NCBI GenBank assembly: GCA_020852275.1
Contig: JADZBE010000033.1
Coordinates: forward strand, 155,642-219,641
Length of the DNA stretch: 64,000 bases
DNA from: Phycisphaerales bacterium
GTDB taxonomy: Bacteria > Planctomycetota > Phycisphaerae > UBA1845
Direction of reading: 5' to 3'
Part shown: in pieces, positions 16,117 through 28,888 of the stretch
Numbering within the stretch: the stretch's first letter is position 1
Layout of the letters: each line of letters begins with the position of its first letter
Made by a program: the position numbers and the translations under genes
Notes under the pieces: generated by a model
What the model saw: only the letters and a program-made list of their open reading frames with translations
What the model was told of the DNA's origin: nothing
The model's database searches: none

Positions 16117-16174
16117 CTGGATTCCCGCCGGCGCGAGAATCACGGGCTGGATTCCCGTCTGCGCGAAAACGACG
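16117..16174. repeat. REP-like palindrome, family A, two tandem copies
   Basis: Copies at 16117-16144 and 16147-16174 share the CTGGATTCCCG core with the other family A members. Both are degenerate in the right arm (GCGCGAGAAT, GCGCGAAAAC), so the stems are imperfect. They lie between the PyrK-like gene and the end of the OFA transporter gene. Confidence 0.75.
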
Positions 16175-16198
16175 CCCGTCGCCGGGCGCCACGCGCCG

Positions 16199-17830
16199 TC
16201 AGGCGCTGCTCATCGCCTCGTCCGCCGGTCGCCAGTGCCGACTGAAATGCGAGAGTGCCGCGGAGCCCATGCAAAGGACGGCGGCGACGGCAAAGGCCGC
16301 CGTGAAACTCCCGGTCAGTTGTCTCGCCGTGTTTCCCGCCCACACGCCCAGCACGCCGGCGACGCCGTAGGAAGTGAACACCCACCCATAATTGGCCCCG
16401 AAGCCCTTGGATCCAAACAAATCGGCGGTCAGTGACGGAAAAAGAGCGAAATTACCTCCAAAATTAAACCCCACGCACGCCGCGCCAATGGCCAGCTCCA
16501 GTTCCGTGTCCAGCGTAGTAAAAGTAAGAAGCGTCAAACCCTGCAAGAAAAACATGACGGTCATCGACAGAGATCGTCCAATGCGGTCAGAAACCCAACC
16601 CCATGCCACGCGACCAGCCGCATTAAATATCGCAAGCACTCCAACCGCAGTCGCACCGCGCAGCAGCAGTTCGTTGCGCAAGCTGTCGCTCAATGTCTTG
16701 CCGGCGGCTTCCGCGGAGTGAACAAGTTGACTTCCGGCAAAAGGCTTGAGAATCCCAATCACCATCAGTCCGGCCATCGCGCCGCTGAAGAACATGATCC
16801 ATACCTGGTAGAAGCGCCAGTTTTTCAGAAGGTTTCGCCACGAAGAGTCGGCCTGTCGCGGTTCAGCAGCGGGCCTTGACGCGACGGCGGGCGCCGGCGG
16901 ATTGCATAACAGGAAGGCGCCCGCGCAGACGACGAGCGTGGCAATGATCCCATGCAGACTAAAAAAATCAGGAATTCCATGCGCCTCAATAAAACCGACG
17001 CCTCCGATTTGGGATGCGCCTGAAAAGATGTATGCGCCGAGTCCGAACCCGGCGACGGCCACGCCCGAAACCAGCCCCTTGTGCCGTGGAAACCACTTGA
17101 CCAGCGCCGCGATGGGCGAAACATACGCGAATCCCGTTCCCACGCCGGCCAGAACACCAACCGTGCTCCACAGGAGGAACATCTTGTTGACCGGACTGAT
17201 GGAAATGTACTGCTGGCCGAGCGCCAGACCGCCAATGACGGCGACCGTGACCAGTCCATAGGGCAGGTACTGCAGGATGGGCCTTCGGGAGCGGTCCATT
17301 CCGCGTGTCAGCGCATCGGACAGCACGAGCACTGCGACCACAACGCCGCCCATCAGGACGGCATGGCACAGGTAATACACGGTGAGCGTGCCCATCCGTC
17401 CGGCGGCAAGAAAGGCAAGACCCAGGCACAGACCTCCGACCACGGCAGTGACACGGGGACCCTTGCGGTCTTGAATGCGCCCCGCAACTACCATGGAGGC
17501 CGCGAATGAAAGCAGGCAGATGCCGAAACAATACTTGAGCAGACCGAGCCGATGCTCCCGCTCAAGAACCGCAGCGGCCGCAGTCGCAACAATCGCGGCG
17601 TCACGCGGCAGTGGCTCACCGGATGCGGTAAGCAATGCCGCCTGGTCTGTCGTGAGAATGGGCGGCCATATCTCACCCTCGAGCGGCTGCCAAAAAATGC
17701 TGTAACCATAAAGGGTGCCGAGCACGAGCTGCACCATAACCGCGCCGACAAGCACGAGCGGTTTGCGGAAACGCGCCGCCAGACCCGTCACGCCTTCCGA
17801 GACTGCCGAATGGAGTACCATGGTCGCCAT
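16199..17830 (-). CDS. OFA-family (oxalate/formate antiporter-like) MFS transporter
   Basis: This is a 12-span major facilitator of the OFA family, whose best-known member exchanges oxalate and formate. The first span (LVQLVLGTLYGYSIFWQPL) and the loop motif RIQDRKGPR between spans 2 and 3 match the family. A loop of about 70 residues between spans 1 and 2 is larger than in OxlT, as in many environmental OFA proteins. The 543-residue form starts at ATG 17830; the frame is open to 18019 but that extension is not hydrophobic. It lies 219 bases downstream of nifJ on the same strand, so a 2-oxoacid or small carboxylate substrate is a reasonable guess, not shown by sequence. Base composition is locally lower in GC than its neighbours. 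Confidence 0.85.
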   Translation of the reverse strand: MATMVLHSAVSEGVTGLAARFRKPLVLVGAVMVQLVLGTLYGYSIFWQPLEGEIWPPILTTDQAALLTASGEPLPRDAAIVATAAAAVLEREHRLGLLKYCFGICLLSFAASMVVAGRIQDRKGPRVTAVVGGLCLGLAFLAAGRMGTLTVYYLCHAVLMGGVVVAVLVLSDALTRGMDRSRRPILQYLPYGLVTVAVIGGLALGQQYISISPVNKMFLLWSTVGVLAGVGTGFAYVSPIAALVKWFPRHKGLVSGVAVAGFGLGAYIFSGASQIGGVGFIEAHGIPDFFSLHGIIATLVVCAGAFLLCNPPAPAVASRPAAEPRQADSSWRNLLKNWRFYQVWIMFFSGAMAGLMVIGILKPFAGSQLVHSAEAAGKTLSDSLRNELLLRGATAVGVLAIFNAAGRVAWGWVSDRIGRSLSMTVMFFLQGLTLLTFTTLDTELELAIGAACVGFNFGGNFALFPSLTADLFGSKGFGANYGWVFTSYGVAGVLGVWAGNTARQLTGSFTAAFAVAAVLCMGSAALSHFSRHWRPADEAMSSA

Positions 17831-18049
17831 CCTGTCAATAAGTGACCGCGACCCATCCCCGTCGCGCGAGCCTCGCACGACCGCGCCCGGACGAACCCAA
17901 TCCCCTCGCAGGCTTGCAAACGGCGTGCCAGGCAGCACACCGTCCGGAAATGCCGCACCGGCGAGCCGCGACGGAGATGCGGACGCTTCTCGGCCTGTTG
18001 CCTGAAGGGCAGAGCTCACCGCCCTCCGCGCGGCTCCACCGCCGGCCTG

Positions 18050-21709
<3,660 letters not shown>

Positions 21710-22369
21710 GCTGCTTGCTCCTGCGGTTGGGGGCTGGCGTGTACCGTCGATGCCCCGGTCCGGGGATCAGCCCCGAGATCGCACCGAGGAGTCGAACGCC
21801 CAGTCGGCGCCCGTATCGACGGACTGCTTCCGCGCCGGCCCAACCACGTACAACCAGCGGGGCAGAATGCGTGCCAAGTCACGCCCGGCGTCGTGGCAGG
21901 CAAGCTGTTATTCATCTCGAAAGGTGGCACAAGGCTGCCTGCCCGACAAGCTGCGAATCGTGCCCATGTCGCGGCCCCGTTCGGTGGGTGCGGATCCGAT
22001 GCGGGGGACTCATCACTACTGGGACGCGCGGGTCAGACGGCAACAGGGTGAGCAAAATGACGCAATCGCCAAGCGCATCCGCGTAGGGCGCATCATGTCC
22101 GCCGGTGCTTCACCGCCGGCGCTGTGTAGTACAGGCCAGTCCTGAATCAGCGGAAACGCCGCAGGGCCGCCCCGGCTCGCTTCCCAACCCGTCCGCAGTG
22201 GAACTCGAGACCAAGCATGGGGACCGTCACCCCGTGGACGCGTGGGTCCCATCCGCGCCGGAAGGTCAACGAGTTCTTGCCTCGTCGCAGGCCACCGGCT
22301 GGATTCCCGCCTTCGCGGGAATGACGAGCGCGGTCTATCCCGTGTGCTGGCATCTTGAAACTCTGACGC
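21710..22369. other. 660-bp intergenic region upstream of nifJ
   Basis: This gap lies between the nifJ start and the end of a small helical protein. It contains one REP-like palindrome (22299-22326). The plus-strand open frames here give Arg/Pro-rich products without Shine-Dalgarno and are not convincing. No clear promoter or regulator site for nifJ was found by eye. Confidence 0.5.
22299..22326. repeat. REP-like palindrome, family A
   Basis: CTGGATTCCCGCC-TTC-GCGGGAATGACG, a near-perfect stem identical in the arms to the copy at 2266-2293. Confidence 0.85.
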
Positions 22370-22558
22370 TCATGCGGCGCACGTGGACGCATCGGCCAGC
22401 TTGTGCTCAAGACGCTCCAGCGATTCCTGCAGGTCGCTCAACTCCGCGCGGAGCGCGCGCGAAGCGGTATGGTGGATCTCGGGCCCCAGCTCCTGGATTC
22501 TCACGCGCACCAGCCTCGCCAGAACTTCCCTCTCATGTTCCGTCATCTCGACTTTCAT
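22370..22558 (-). CDS. small helical protein of unknown function (62 aa)
   Basis: The product MKVEMTEHEREVLARLVRV... is a charged two-helix protein containing IQELGPEIHHTASRALRAE and a C-terminal SLERLEHKL helix. The 'EIHHT..R..R..L' pattern recalls short uncharacterised proteins common in planctomycete and related genomes, a resemblance from memory rather than a search. ATG 22558 has GGAAGAG upstream and removes a Pro-rich extension that would begin at 22606. Function unknown. Confidence 0.6.
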   Translation of the reverse strand: MKVEMTEHEREVLARLVRVRIQELGPEIHHTASRALRAELSDLQESLERLEHKLADASTCAA

Positions 22559-23180
22559 GGCATCGCCTGCTCTTCCGCCGTGCGGCGGCGGCGTCGATAG
22601 CCGCATGACCAGGATCGACTCGTCTCCGGTTTTCGCTCGTCGTCAAAATCGACGTGTCGTAACCCTCGGCCTTCGGCCTGCTCGGCGCCCGGCTCCGCGT
22701 GCGGCATCACCGAGATCCCGCCGAGTTCCGGACTTGCATTGCGGCGTCGGCTGCGGTCACATTCTCGCAGTCGGGAACCCTGCGGATGCTCGACCTTACA
22801 GGCAGCAATCGACGTGCCATGCATAACTCACAAACCTTGCGAATTCCCTCGGCGTCCGCTGAGGTCCGCGAAACAAGCACGCACGCCGCAAGGGGGTTGC
22901 CTTTATGGCCACTTCAGGTTCATCGAAGCGGCATCGCAGAGCAGCGGGCATGATCCATCAGAACCCTGCACGCAAGTGCAGGGTCTGCAAGGGGAGAGCC
23001 TGCCTGGCGTGCTGGTGCGACTCGCAAGCGGCAGCGGGGAGGCGGCGCGCGGTGATCGCCCCGGCGGCGATCAAGTGGGCATGCGTGAATAATCAGGCGA
23101 ATTGCCGCGGTCTTCTGGGTCGCGCGAAGGCCCAGCAAGGTGTCACACTTGGGTGTCATTCCTTTGAACGGATCATTCCA
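22559..23180. other. 622-bp region with a strong GNRA hairpin
   Basis: A perfect 9-bp stem, ACCCTGCAC (22963-22971) with GTGCAGGGT (22976-22984), closes on a GCAA tetraloop, a stable RNA fold. The frame from 22905 runs without stop into the NTF2-like gene and encodes a Cys-rich stretch (KCRVCKGRACLACWCD). The downstream signal peptide argues that translation starts at 23181 instead. The region could be a structured leader, a small RNA gene or neither. Confidence 0.35.
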
Positions 23181-23720
23181 ATGAAGCGAGCAGCAGGATC
23201 AGAGTCATGGGAGTCGCGACAGACCTTGCGCAACCTGCGTCGGCTTGCGCTGCCCTTTGGCGCGATCGTCTTGTGCGCATCGCTCCTCACGCGCGTCGGG
23301 TCAGTCGCGGCGCTGGCGCAGGAGGATCAGGCCAAGGATCCGCGCCGGTCCGACCGGCAGGCCATCCTGAAAGTTCTCGACGATCAGGACCGCGCGTGGA
23401 ACGGCGGCGACATCGACTCGTTCATGATCGGATACTGGAACTCACCGGAGCTGACGTTCGCCTCCGGCGGCGAGATCACCCGCGGCTGGAAGGAGACGTT
23501 GGAGCGCTATCACAAACGTTACCCGGACAGGCAGGCTATGGGGCGCGTGTCCTTCACTGAAACGGCGGTCAAGTTCCTCGGTCCGGACGCGGCGCTGGTG
23601 CTGGGGCGCTGGCGGCTGGAGCGCGAAAAACCGGTCGGCGGCGTGTTCAGCCTGGTCTTCCGCCGGATCGAAGGCCAGTGGCTCATCGTGCATGACCACA
23701 CGTCAAGCTCCGAACCCTGA
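23181..23720 (+). CDS. exported NTF2-like (SnoaL/DUF4440-type) protein
   Basis: The 179-residue protein has an N-terminal membrane segment or signal peptide (LALPFGAIVLCASLLTRVGS, ending near VAALAQ) and a cone-shaped NTF2-like domain. The DUF4440 pattern is clear: ILKVLDDQDRAWNGGDIDSF at the start, then GRVSFTETAVKFLGPDAALV, and the closing GGVFSLVFRRIEGQWLIVHD. Such domains act as small-molecule enzymes or, often, as binding or structural modules with no known substrate. ATG 23181 places the signal peptide at the N-terminus. The next gene is convergent. Confidence 0.78.
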   Translation: MKRAAGSESWESRQTLRNLRRLALPFGAIVLCASLLTRVGSVAALAQEDQAKDPRRSDRQAILKVLDDQDRAWNGGDIDSFMIGYWNSPELTFASGGEITRGWKETLERYHKRYPDRQAMGRVSFTETAVKFLGPDAALVLGRWRLEREKPVGGVFSLVFRRIEGQWLIVHDHTSSSEP

Positions 23721-23853
23721 GGTACGCGGGCAAGTTCTTCCAGAGAATCGCTTCCTTCATGCGCGGGCGGCCATCCACTTCCCTCGCGGTCTCCCCCTTG
23801 CACGTGGAAGGGGGGCAAAACCCTGCCTCCGAGGGAGGGACTTGCATCCACGT

Positions 23854-24483
23854 TCAAGGAACCTGCGCGAAGGTCGGGTTCTCACCTTTCGCTTCGGTCG
23901 CGCCGTCCGCTCGGGTCTGCGGCGCCCACACGCGGAGCTCGCTGATCTCGACCGCGCCGGTGAGCTGGCCGCGCAGCTCTCGGGTCAAGCCTCGCCGGCC
24001 CGGAAGCACAACGTACCGCTTCGTGCCCGGAAGCAGCGGACCGCGAAGCTCCTCGAAGGTGATCGGCGCGGCGGCGAGCTGGTTCCATTCGTACAGCGGC
24101 GCGCCCTCCTGATTGAGCAGCGTGATGCGCACGCCCAGCATGGAGACGATCTCCGTGCCGTTGTTGACGATCTCCACCGAGGGAATCAGCAGCCCCGTGC
24201 CCGGGTCCTCGGCCAGACGCACGTTTGTCACAAGGTTCGAGACGTACTGCGGCGCGCGGCGGTCATGCAGCATGTCGGCGATCGCGGGCGGGAGCTTGTC
24301 GATGAACTCCGGCAGGTTGGCAACCGCGTCCTCCGACAAAGCCAGCAGGCTCGTGGCCTTGTCGTCCGCGACTTTCAGCCCCACGAGCGTGATGACCGTG
24401 CCGGCGCCGATGGCGGAAACGGCGACGAAGCCGATCGCCAGAAACAAGGCGGTGAACGGGGACATTCTCTGTTGCGTGATCAT
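23854..24483 (-). CDS. membrane-anchored protein of unknown function
   Basis: The 209-residue product begins with one hydrophobic anchor (FTALFLAIGFVAVSAIGAGT) after a short polar leader. An Ala-rich helical stretch and a beta-rich domain follow (SVEIVNNGTEIVSMLGVRITLLNQ), reminiscent of immunoglobulin-like or FxLYD-type extracytoplasmic domains. I do not recognise a family. AGGAA lies at good spacing upstream of ATG 24483. The most likely topology is a single-pass protein facing the periplasm. Confidence 0.65.
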   Translation of the reverse strand: MITQQRMSPFTALFLAIGFVAVSAIGAGTVITLVGLKVADDKATSLLALSEDAVANLPEFIDKLPPAIADMLHDRRAPQYVSNLVTNVRLAEDPGTGLLIPSVEIVNNGTEIVSMLGVRITLLNQEGAPLYEWNQLAAAPITFEELRGPLLPGTKRYVVLPGRRGLTRELRGQLTGAVEISELRVWAPQTRADGATEAKGENPTFAQVP

Positions 24484-25000
24484 CGTAGTGTTCCTCGCTG
24501 AAACTTCTCCTCACCGCGGCGCGCACCCTCGGCGCACGCGGCATCCGCGGATGAATGATCCGTCGCACATCATGGGGCGTGATCGGCTCGCCGCCGTGGC
24601 GGACAAGCGAAGAGGTATTCGGCCGGGCTCTGCCAGTATTTTCGGCTGACCGTCGATCCTGAAAGGCGACCCTCGTCATTCCCGCGCAGGCGGGAATCCA
24701 GCGTTTTCCCGTGGGCTTTGGACCCCTGCCTGTGCGGGCATGTCCGACCCCATCTCCGATATCGAGTTCCACCACGGGCGGCCAAGCCGGCGTGCGATTG
24801 CCTTCCGATACGATTAACGATACATCTTGGCCCGCGTTTCAGGGCCATGCCCGCCTCGGAGTGGATCGTTGCATCGGCGGGCGTGAATCGCCCTACGGGT
24901 GCGGCTGCCTCGGAGGAGGGCGCAGCGCTGCCCCCTTGGCTGGGGCGCTTTCGATCTCGGCGCCCTGCATGGGGGGAAACGCCATAAGGGAGACACGCAA
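24484..25000. other. 517-bp intergenic region with one REP-like palindrome
   Basis: This is the divergent gap between the membrane-anchored protein and the SxtJ-carbamoyltransferase cassette. Its only recognisable feature is the inverted family A palindrome at 24674-24701. No convincing small gene was seen. Confidence 0.5.
24674..24701. repeat. REP-like palindrome, family A (inverted)
   Basis: CGTCATTCCCGC-GCA-GGCGGGAATCCAG, the reverse complement of the family A consensus with intact arms. Confidence 0.85.
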
Positions 25001-25444
25001 GTGCTGGCGCCGGTCAATCGCAATCCAGACGCACGTACGCTGCGGCAGTTCGGCTGGATCATGCTGGGCGGGTTTGCCTTCCTGGCGCTGCTGATGTGGC
25101 GGATAAAAGTGCCGGTGGAGGCGCGCTGGCAGTGGATCGGCGCGAGGGCGCAGTGGGGGTGCCTCGGCTTGCTTCTGCTCGGCGCGGGGATGTTTGCGCT
25201 CTCCAGGATTTCGCCTCCCGCGACGCGACGGCTTTACGTGGGCTGGATGACGGCGTCGAGGCCTCTGGGCGTCGCGATGTTTGTCCTCGGGCTGTCGCTG
25301 ATGTTCTTCCTGGCGCTGCCGCTGTTCGCGCTCATCGTGCGCTTCAACGATCCGATGCGCCGCAGGCTGTACGCAGAAGCCACCTACTGGGAGCCGGTCA
25401 AACCCTGCCCGCCGACGCTGGAGCGGATGGCGCGGCCCTTCTGA
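25001..25444 (+). CDS. SxtJ-like small membrane protein
   Basis: The 147-residue protein has about three hydrophobic spans (WIMLGGFAFLALLMW, GCLGLLLLGAGMFALS, GVAMFVLGLSLMFFLALPLFALIV) and ends in a soluble tail, YWEPVKPCPPTLERMARPF. The opening DARTLRQFGWIMLGG and the tail match the SxtJ-like family, named from the saxitoxin operon and usually found beside a carbamoyltransferase. GTG 25001 with AGGGAG upstream is the likely start. It ends 10 bases before the carbamoyltransferase gene, so they are probably co-transcribed. Its biochemical role is unknown. Confidence 0.75.
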   Translation: MLAPVNRNPDARTLRQFGWIMLGGFAFLALLMWRIKVPVEARWQWIGARAQWGCLGLLLLGAGMFALSRISPPATRRLYVGWMTASRPLGVAMFVLGLSLMFFLALPLFALIVRFNDPMRRRLYAEATYWEPVKPCPPTLERMARPF

Positions 25445-25454
25445 TCTTCAATCC

Positions 25455-27320
25455 GTGAATATCCTCGGACTATCCTGCTACTATCACGACGCGGCCGCGG
25501 CACTGGTGCGCGACGGGCAGCTCCTTGCCGCCGCGGAGGAGGAGCGGTTTAACCGCGTCAAGCATTACAACGAGTTTCCGGCGTGCGCCGTCGATTATTG
25601 CCTCCGCGAGGGCGGGATCGACATGGCGGACGTGGACGCCGTCGTGTTTTATGAGAAGCCGTTCACCAAGTTCAATCGGATCCTGGAGACGATCCTCGGC
25701 TACTGGCCGCTGACGTACGCCGCGTGGCTGAAGGCGATGCCGCTGTGGCTGGGGCACCGGCTGAAGATGGGCGCGGACCTTGCGGATCACCTGCAACGCC
25801 TGACCGGTGGGGCGGCTCCCCACAACGCAGACGCCGCAGATGGGGCAACTCTCCGAGCTGCCTGCGGTCCGGCAGTTCTGCGAACTGCCGCAAGCCCGCG
25901 CGCCCGCATCCTCTACAACCAGCATCATCTTTCCCACGCCGCCAGTGCTTTCCTGGTGTCACCGTTTGAGGAGGCCGCGATCATCTCCGCCGACGGCGTG
26001 GGCGAGTGGACAACGACGGCGTGGGGCGCCGGTCGCGGCACGCGGATCGAGCTGCACCGCGAAATCCGCTTCCCGCATTCCGTCGGGCTGCTCTTCTCTG
26101 CGATCACGGCGTACCTCGGCTTCCGCGTCAACGACGCCGAGTGGAAGGTGATGGGTCTGGCGCCGTACGGGAAGCCGACCCTGGTGGACAAGTTCCGCCG
26201 CATCGTGGACGTCCGCGACGACGGCTCCTTCCGCCTCGACATGAAGTACTTCGCGCACGGCTACTCGACGAAGCTCATGTTCAACCGCCGATGGGAGCGG
26301 CTCTTCGGGCAGCCGCAGCGAAAGCGCGAGGCGGAGCTGACCGACTTCCACCGCGACATCGCCCACTCCGGCCAGAAGATCGTCGAGGAGATCATGGTGA
26401 AGATGGGCGCGCACGTCCGCCGCGAGACGGGTCTGAAGCGCGTGTGCATCGCCGGCGGCGTGGGGCTGAACTGCGTGGCCAACTGGCGCATTCTTCAGGA
26501 AAGCGGCTTTGACAACATCTTCATTCAGCCGGCGGCCGGCGACAGCGGCGGGGCGATCGGCGCGGCGTTCTACCTGCACAACACCGTGCTGGGTCGCCCG
26601 CGCGAGTTCGTAATGGAACACGCCCTGTGGGGACCGGGGTTCACGGATGAAGAGGTTCGCGCCACGCTGCAACGCGAGGGCGCGGATTACGAGTGCGTCG
26701 CCGGCGAGGATGAGCTGCTGGAGCGCACGGCCCAACTGATCGCCGATGGCAAGGTCATCGGCTGGTTCCAGGGCCGGATGGAGTTCGGCCCGCGGGCGCT
26801 GGGGGCGCGCTCGATCCTCGCCGATCCTCGCCGCGCGGACATCAAGGACCTCATCAACTCGAAGGTGAAGTTCCGCGAGGCGTTCCGCCCCTTCGCGCCG
26901 GCGGTGCTGAAGGAGTTCGCGCACGAGTATTTCGACATGCCCGAGGGCATGGACGCGCCGTTCATGCTGCTGGTTCCGAAGGTGCGGGCGAACATGCGGG
27001 CGAAGATTCCCGCGGTCACGCATGAAGACGGAACAGGCCGCGTTCAGACCTTGACGGAGCGCGTGAACGGGCGTTTCTACCGGCTGGTTCGCGCATTTCA
27101 TCGGCGGACGGGCGTGCCGGTCGTGGTCAACACGTCCTTCAACGTCCGGGGCGAGCCGATTGTGTGCACACCCGAGGACGCGTACCATACGTTTCTGAAC
27201 ACCGGCATCGACGCCTTGGTCATCGGCTCGTTCGTCGTGACCCACAAGCCAGGGCAGGTGGACTTCCACGCCGGGCTGCGGCGCAGCATCGCGCTGGAGC
27301 AGCCGGAGCTGGTTCGTTGA
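25455..27320 (+). CDS. carbamoyltransferase (NodU/CmcH/TobZ family)
   Basis: These two-domain enzymes activate carbamoyl phosphate with ATP through their YrdC-like C-terminal domain and carbamoylate a hydroxyl on a small molecule or sugar in the Kae1-like domain. The start MNILGLSCYYHDAAAALV, metal-site QHHLSHAASAFL, and IISADGVGEWTTT are Kae1-like. VCIAGGVGLNCVANWRI, GWFQGRMEFGPRALGARSIL and VVVNTSFNVRGEPIVCTPEDA follow the family order. GTG 25455 is the start. Residues 118-147 form an insert encoded by palindromic repeats. Flanking SxtJ-like and DUF5989 proteins form a recurring cassette; the acceptor here is unknown. Confidence 0.92.
   Translation: MNILGLSCYYHDAAAALVRDGQLLAAAEEERFNRVKHYNEFPACAVDYCLREGGIDMADVDAVVFYEKPFTKFNRILETILGYWPLTYAAWLKAMPLWLGHRLKMGADLADHLQRLTGGAAPHNADAADGATLRAACGPAVLRTAASPRARILYNQHHLSHAASAFLVSPFEEAAIISADGVGEWTTTAWGAGRGTRIELHREIRFPHSVGLLFSAITAYLGFRVNDAEWKVMGLAPYGKPTLVDKFRRIVDVRDDGSFRLDMKYFAHGYSTKLMFNRRWERLFGQPQRKREAELTDFHRDIAHSGQKIVEEIMVKMGAHVRRETGLKRVCIAGGVGLNCVANWRILQESGFDNIFIQPAAGDSGGAIGAAFYLHNTVLGRPREFVMEHALWGPGFTDEEVRATLQREGADYECVAGEDELLERTAQLIADGKVIGWFQGRMEFGPRALGARSILADPRRADIKDLINSKVKFREAFRPFAPAVLKEFAHEYFDMPEGMDAPFMLLVPKVRANMRAKIPAVTHEDGTGRVQTLTERVNGRFYRLVRAFHRRTGVPVVVNTSFNVRGEPIVCTPEDAYHTFLNTGIDALVIGSFVVTHKPGQVDFHAGLRRSIALEQPELVR
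25807..25890. repeat. palindromic elements inside the carbamoyltransferase gene
   Basis: Three hairpins lie in succession: GTGGGG/CCCCAC (25807-25823), GGCAACTC-TCC-GAGCTGCC (25844-25862) and CGGCAGTTC-TGC-GAACTGCCG (25870-25890). The last two, separated by 7 bases, form a copy of the element in mutS at 8689-8735, with 35 of 47 positions identical. It is translated in a different frame here, without stops, as about 28 extra residues. Confidence 0.85.
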
Positions 27321-27338
27321 TGGGCGAAAGCGGCGACC

Positions 27339-27605
27339 ATGGCCAAGACCTGTACTTCATGCTTGTCTGAGATGCCGGAAGCGGCGCCCGCCTGTCCGTC
27401 CTGCGGCGCCGCGCAGCCAGGCTCGCCGCCGCATCGTGACGACCTTCCGCCGACTCCGTCGCTTTTCAAGGAGTTCATCGCGTTCATCATTCACGAGAAG
27501 AAGTGGTGGCTGGCGCCGCTGCTGCTGGTGCTGGTGGTGGTGGCGGCCCTGTTGATCTTCAGCGCCTCATCGCCGCTGGCGCCGTTTCTGTATCCCTTGT
27601 TCTAA
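27339..27605 (+). CDS. zinc-ribbon plus DUF5989-like membrane protein
   Basis: The 88-residue protein has two parts. Residues 1-24 form a zinc ribbon with paired Cys motifs (CTSC and CPSC, separated by 12 residues). Residues 43-88 match the short DUF5989 pattern: SLFKEFIAFIIHEKKWWLAPLL, one membrane span, then SSPLAPFLYPLF. DUF5989 proteins normally consist of the second part only and often follow a carbamoyltransferase and SxtJ-like gene, as here. The gap from the carbamoyltransferase is 18 bases, so the three genes probably form one operon. The added zinc ribbon may bring a metal- or protein-binding role; function is otherwise unknown. Confidence 0.78.
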   Translation: MAKTCTSCLSEMPEAAPACPSCGAAQPGSPPHRDDLPPTPSLFKEFIAFIIHEKKWWLAPLLLVLVVVAALLIFSASSPLAPFLYPLF

Positions 27606-27910
27606 GTTGCGCGGACTGGTGAGGCGCCACGCTCATGCGGTTCGCCTGCCTTTGGATTCGCACGGGGCTGCGACCCCGCGGCAAAACCGGGCGCCTGTCG
27701 GGAGTCGCACGCTGTTTCAGAACCGGCGGGACCGTGGAGAAACGCCTGCTACCTCACCCACGATTCGCGTGAATCCACAAGGGAGCTTTCGGAGCACTTG
27801 AAACAGTTTCCATGCGGATGCGCGTGTCCCGTCGAGCCCAAAGGGTGACGGCAAGCGCAACGGCCTGCGGGGATTCACAACCGGACTTCCCTTGATACGC
27901 GGAACCCCGG
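27606..27910. other. intergenic gap, no feature seen
   Basis: This 305-base space lies between the convergent cassette and rarD. Short open frames are present but give no convincing protein, and no Shine-Dalgarno or hairpin-T terminator was seen. Confidence 0.5.
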
Positions 27911-28888
27911 TTACGTCAGGCTCGACCGCCGCCGGTGGCCGAAGTTGAGCAGCGCGTCCGCCGAGTACAGCAGAAGTCCCGTCCAGATCAGCGCAAAGCT
28001 GGCCGCGTGCACGCGCGTGAACGCCTCGCCATAGAGCGCCACGCCCACCAGCAGTTGCAGCGACGGCGCGAGGTACTGAAGGAAGCCCAGCGTCGCGAGC
28101 CGCAACCGCCGCGCCGCTGCCGCGAAGCACAGCAGAGGAATCGACGTCATCAACCCCGACAGCGCCAGCAGTGCGTCGCTGCCGCGACCGTGCGATCCGA
28201 AGGATCCGCCGCCCGAGATCCCAAGGTAGATCAGATATGCTGCCGCCGGCGGCGCCAGCAGCATCGTCTCTACCGTCAGCCCGACCAGGGCCCCCGCCGC
28301 CACTCGCTTGCGCAGCAATCCGTAGAACGCGAACGATCCGGCCAGGAACAGCGCAATCGAGGGGATCACGCCGCGTCCGACCGTCATGACCACGCCGCCG
28401 CCCGCGGCCAGTGCGACGCTGAGTTTCTGCATCGGCCGCAGGCTTTCGCCCAGGAATATCCGCCCGAGCAGAATGTTCACCAGCGGGTTGATGAAATACC
28501 CGAGGCTTCCCTCGACGATGCGATTCGTGGCCGTCGCGTAAATGTAGGCGAACCAGTTGGCTGCCACGAGCACCGTGGAGAGCATAAGCGTCCTTCGCGT
28601 TCGCGGCTCGCGCAGCGCGGTCCACGCCGCACCCCACTGCCCGAAGGCGAACATCAATCCTGACAGCAGCAGCACCGACCAGACGACGCGGTGCGCCAGA
28701 ACCTCCGGCGCAGACGCGATCCGCGTCGCAGACTTGAAGTAGATCGGCGCCAGCCCCCACGAGCCGTAGGCCGCCAGCCCGTACAGCACTCCGGCGCGCG
28801 AGGCATGTCCGTCGGCGCCGCTGGCCGGGTTCGTCTCGGGAGCGGTTGGTGAGAAGGACCGGGCCGGCTCCGGCGATGAACCGCTCAT
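27911..28888 (-). CDS. rarD: RarD-like EamA/DMT-family permease
   Basis: This ten-span transporter belongs to the drug/metabolite superfamily and to the RarD subgroup. The opening GVLYGLAAYGSWGLAPIYFK, the LAHRVVWSVLLL span, WFAYIYATATNRIVEGSLGYFINPL and the C-terminal LGFLQYLAPSLQLLVGVALYGE are all RarD features. E. coli RarD was named for chloramphenicol sensitivity and its substrate remains uncertain. The 325-residue form starts at ATG 28888, overlapping the stop of the upstream GT-C gene in ATGA (28885-28888), which implies translational coupling. An earlier ATG at 28972 lies inside that gene and is less likely. Confidence 0.87.
   Translation of the reverse strand: MSGSSPEPARSFSPTAPETNPASGADGHASRAGVLYGLAAYGSWGLAPIYFKSATRIASAPEVLAHRVVWSVLLLSGLMFAFGQWGAAWTALREPRTRRTLMLSTVLVAANWFAYIYATATNRIVEGSLGYFINPLVNILLGRIFLGESLRPMQKLSVALAAGGGVVMTVGRGVIPSIALFLAGSFAFYGLLRKRVAAGALVGLTVETMLLAPPAAAYLIYLGISGGGSFGSHGRGSDALLALSGLMTSIPLLCFAAAARRLRLATLGFLQYLAPSLQLLVGVALYGEAFTRVHAASFALIWTGLLLYSADALLNFGHRRRSSLT

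Noticed and set aside
22905..23180. In-frame Cys-rich N-terminal extension of the NTF2-like protein
   Set aside because: The signal peptide begins right after ATG 23181, so an extension would bury it. Kept only as a comment on the leader region.
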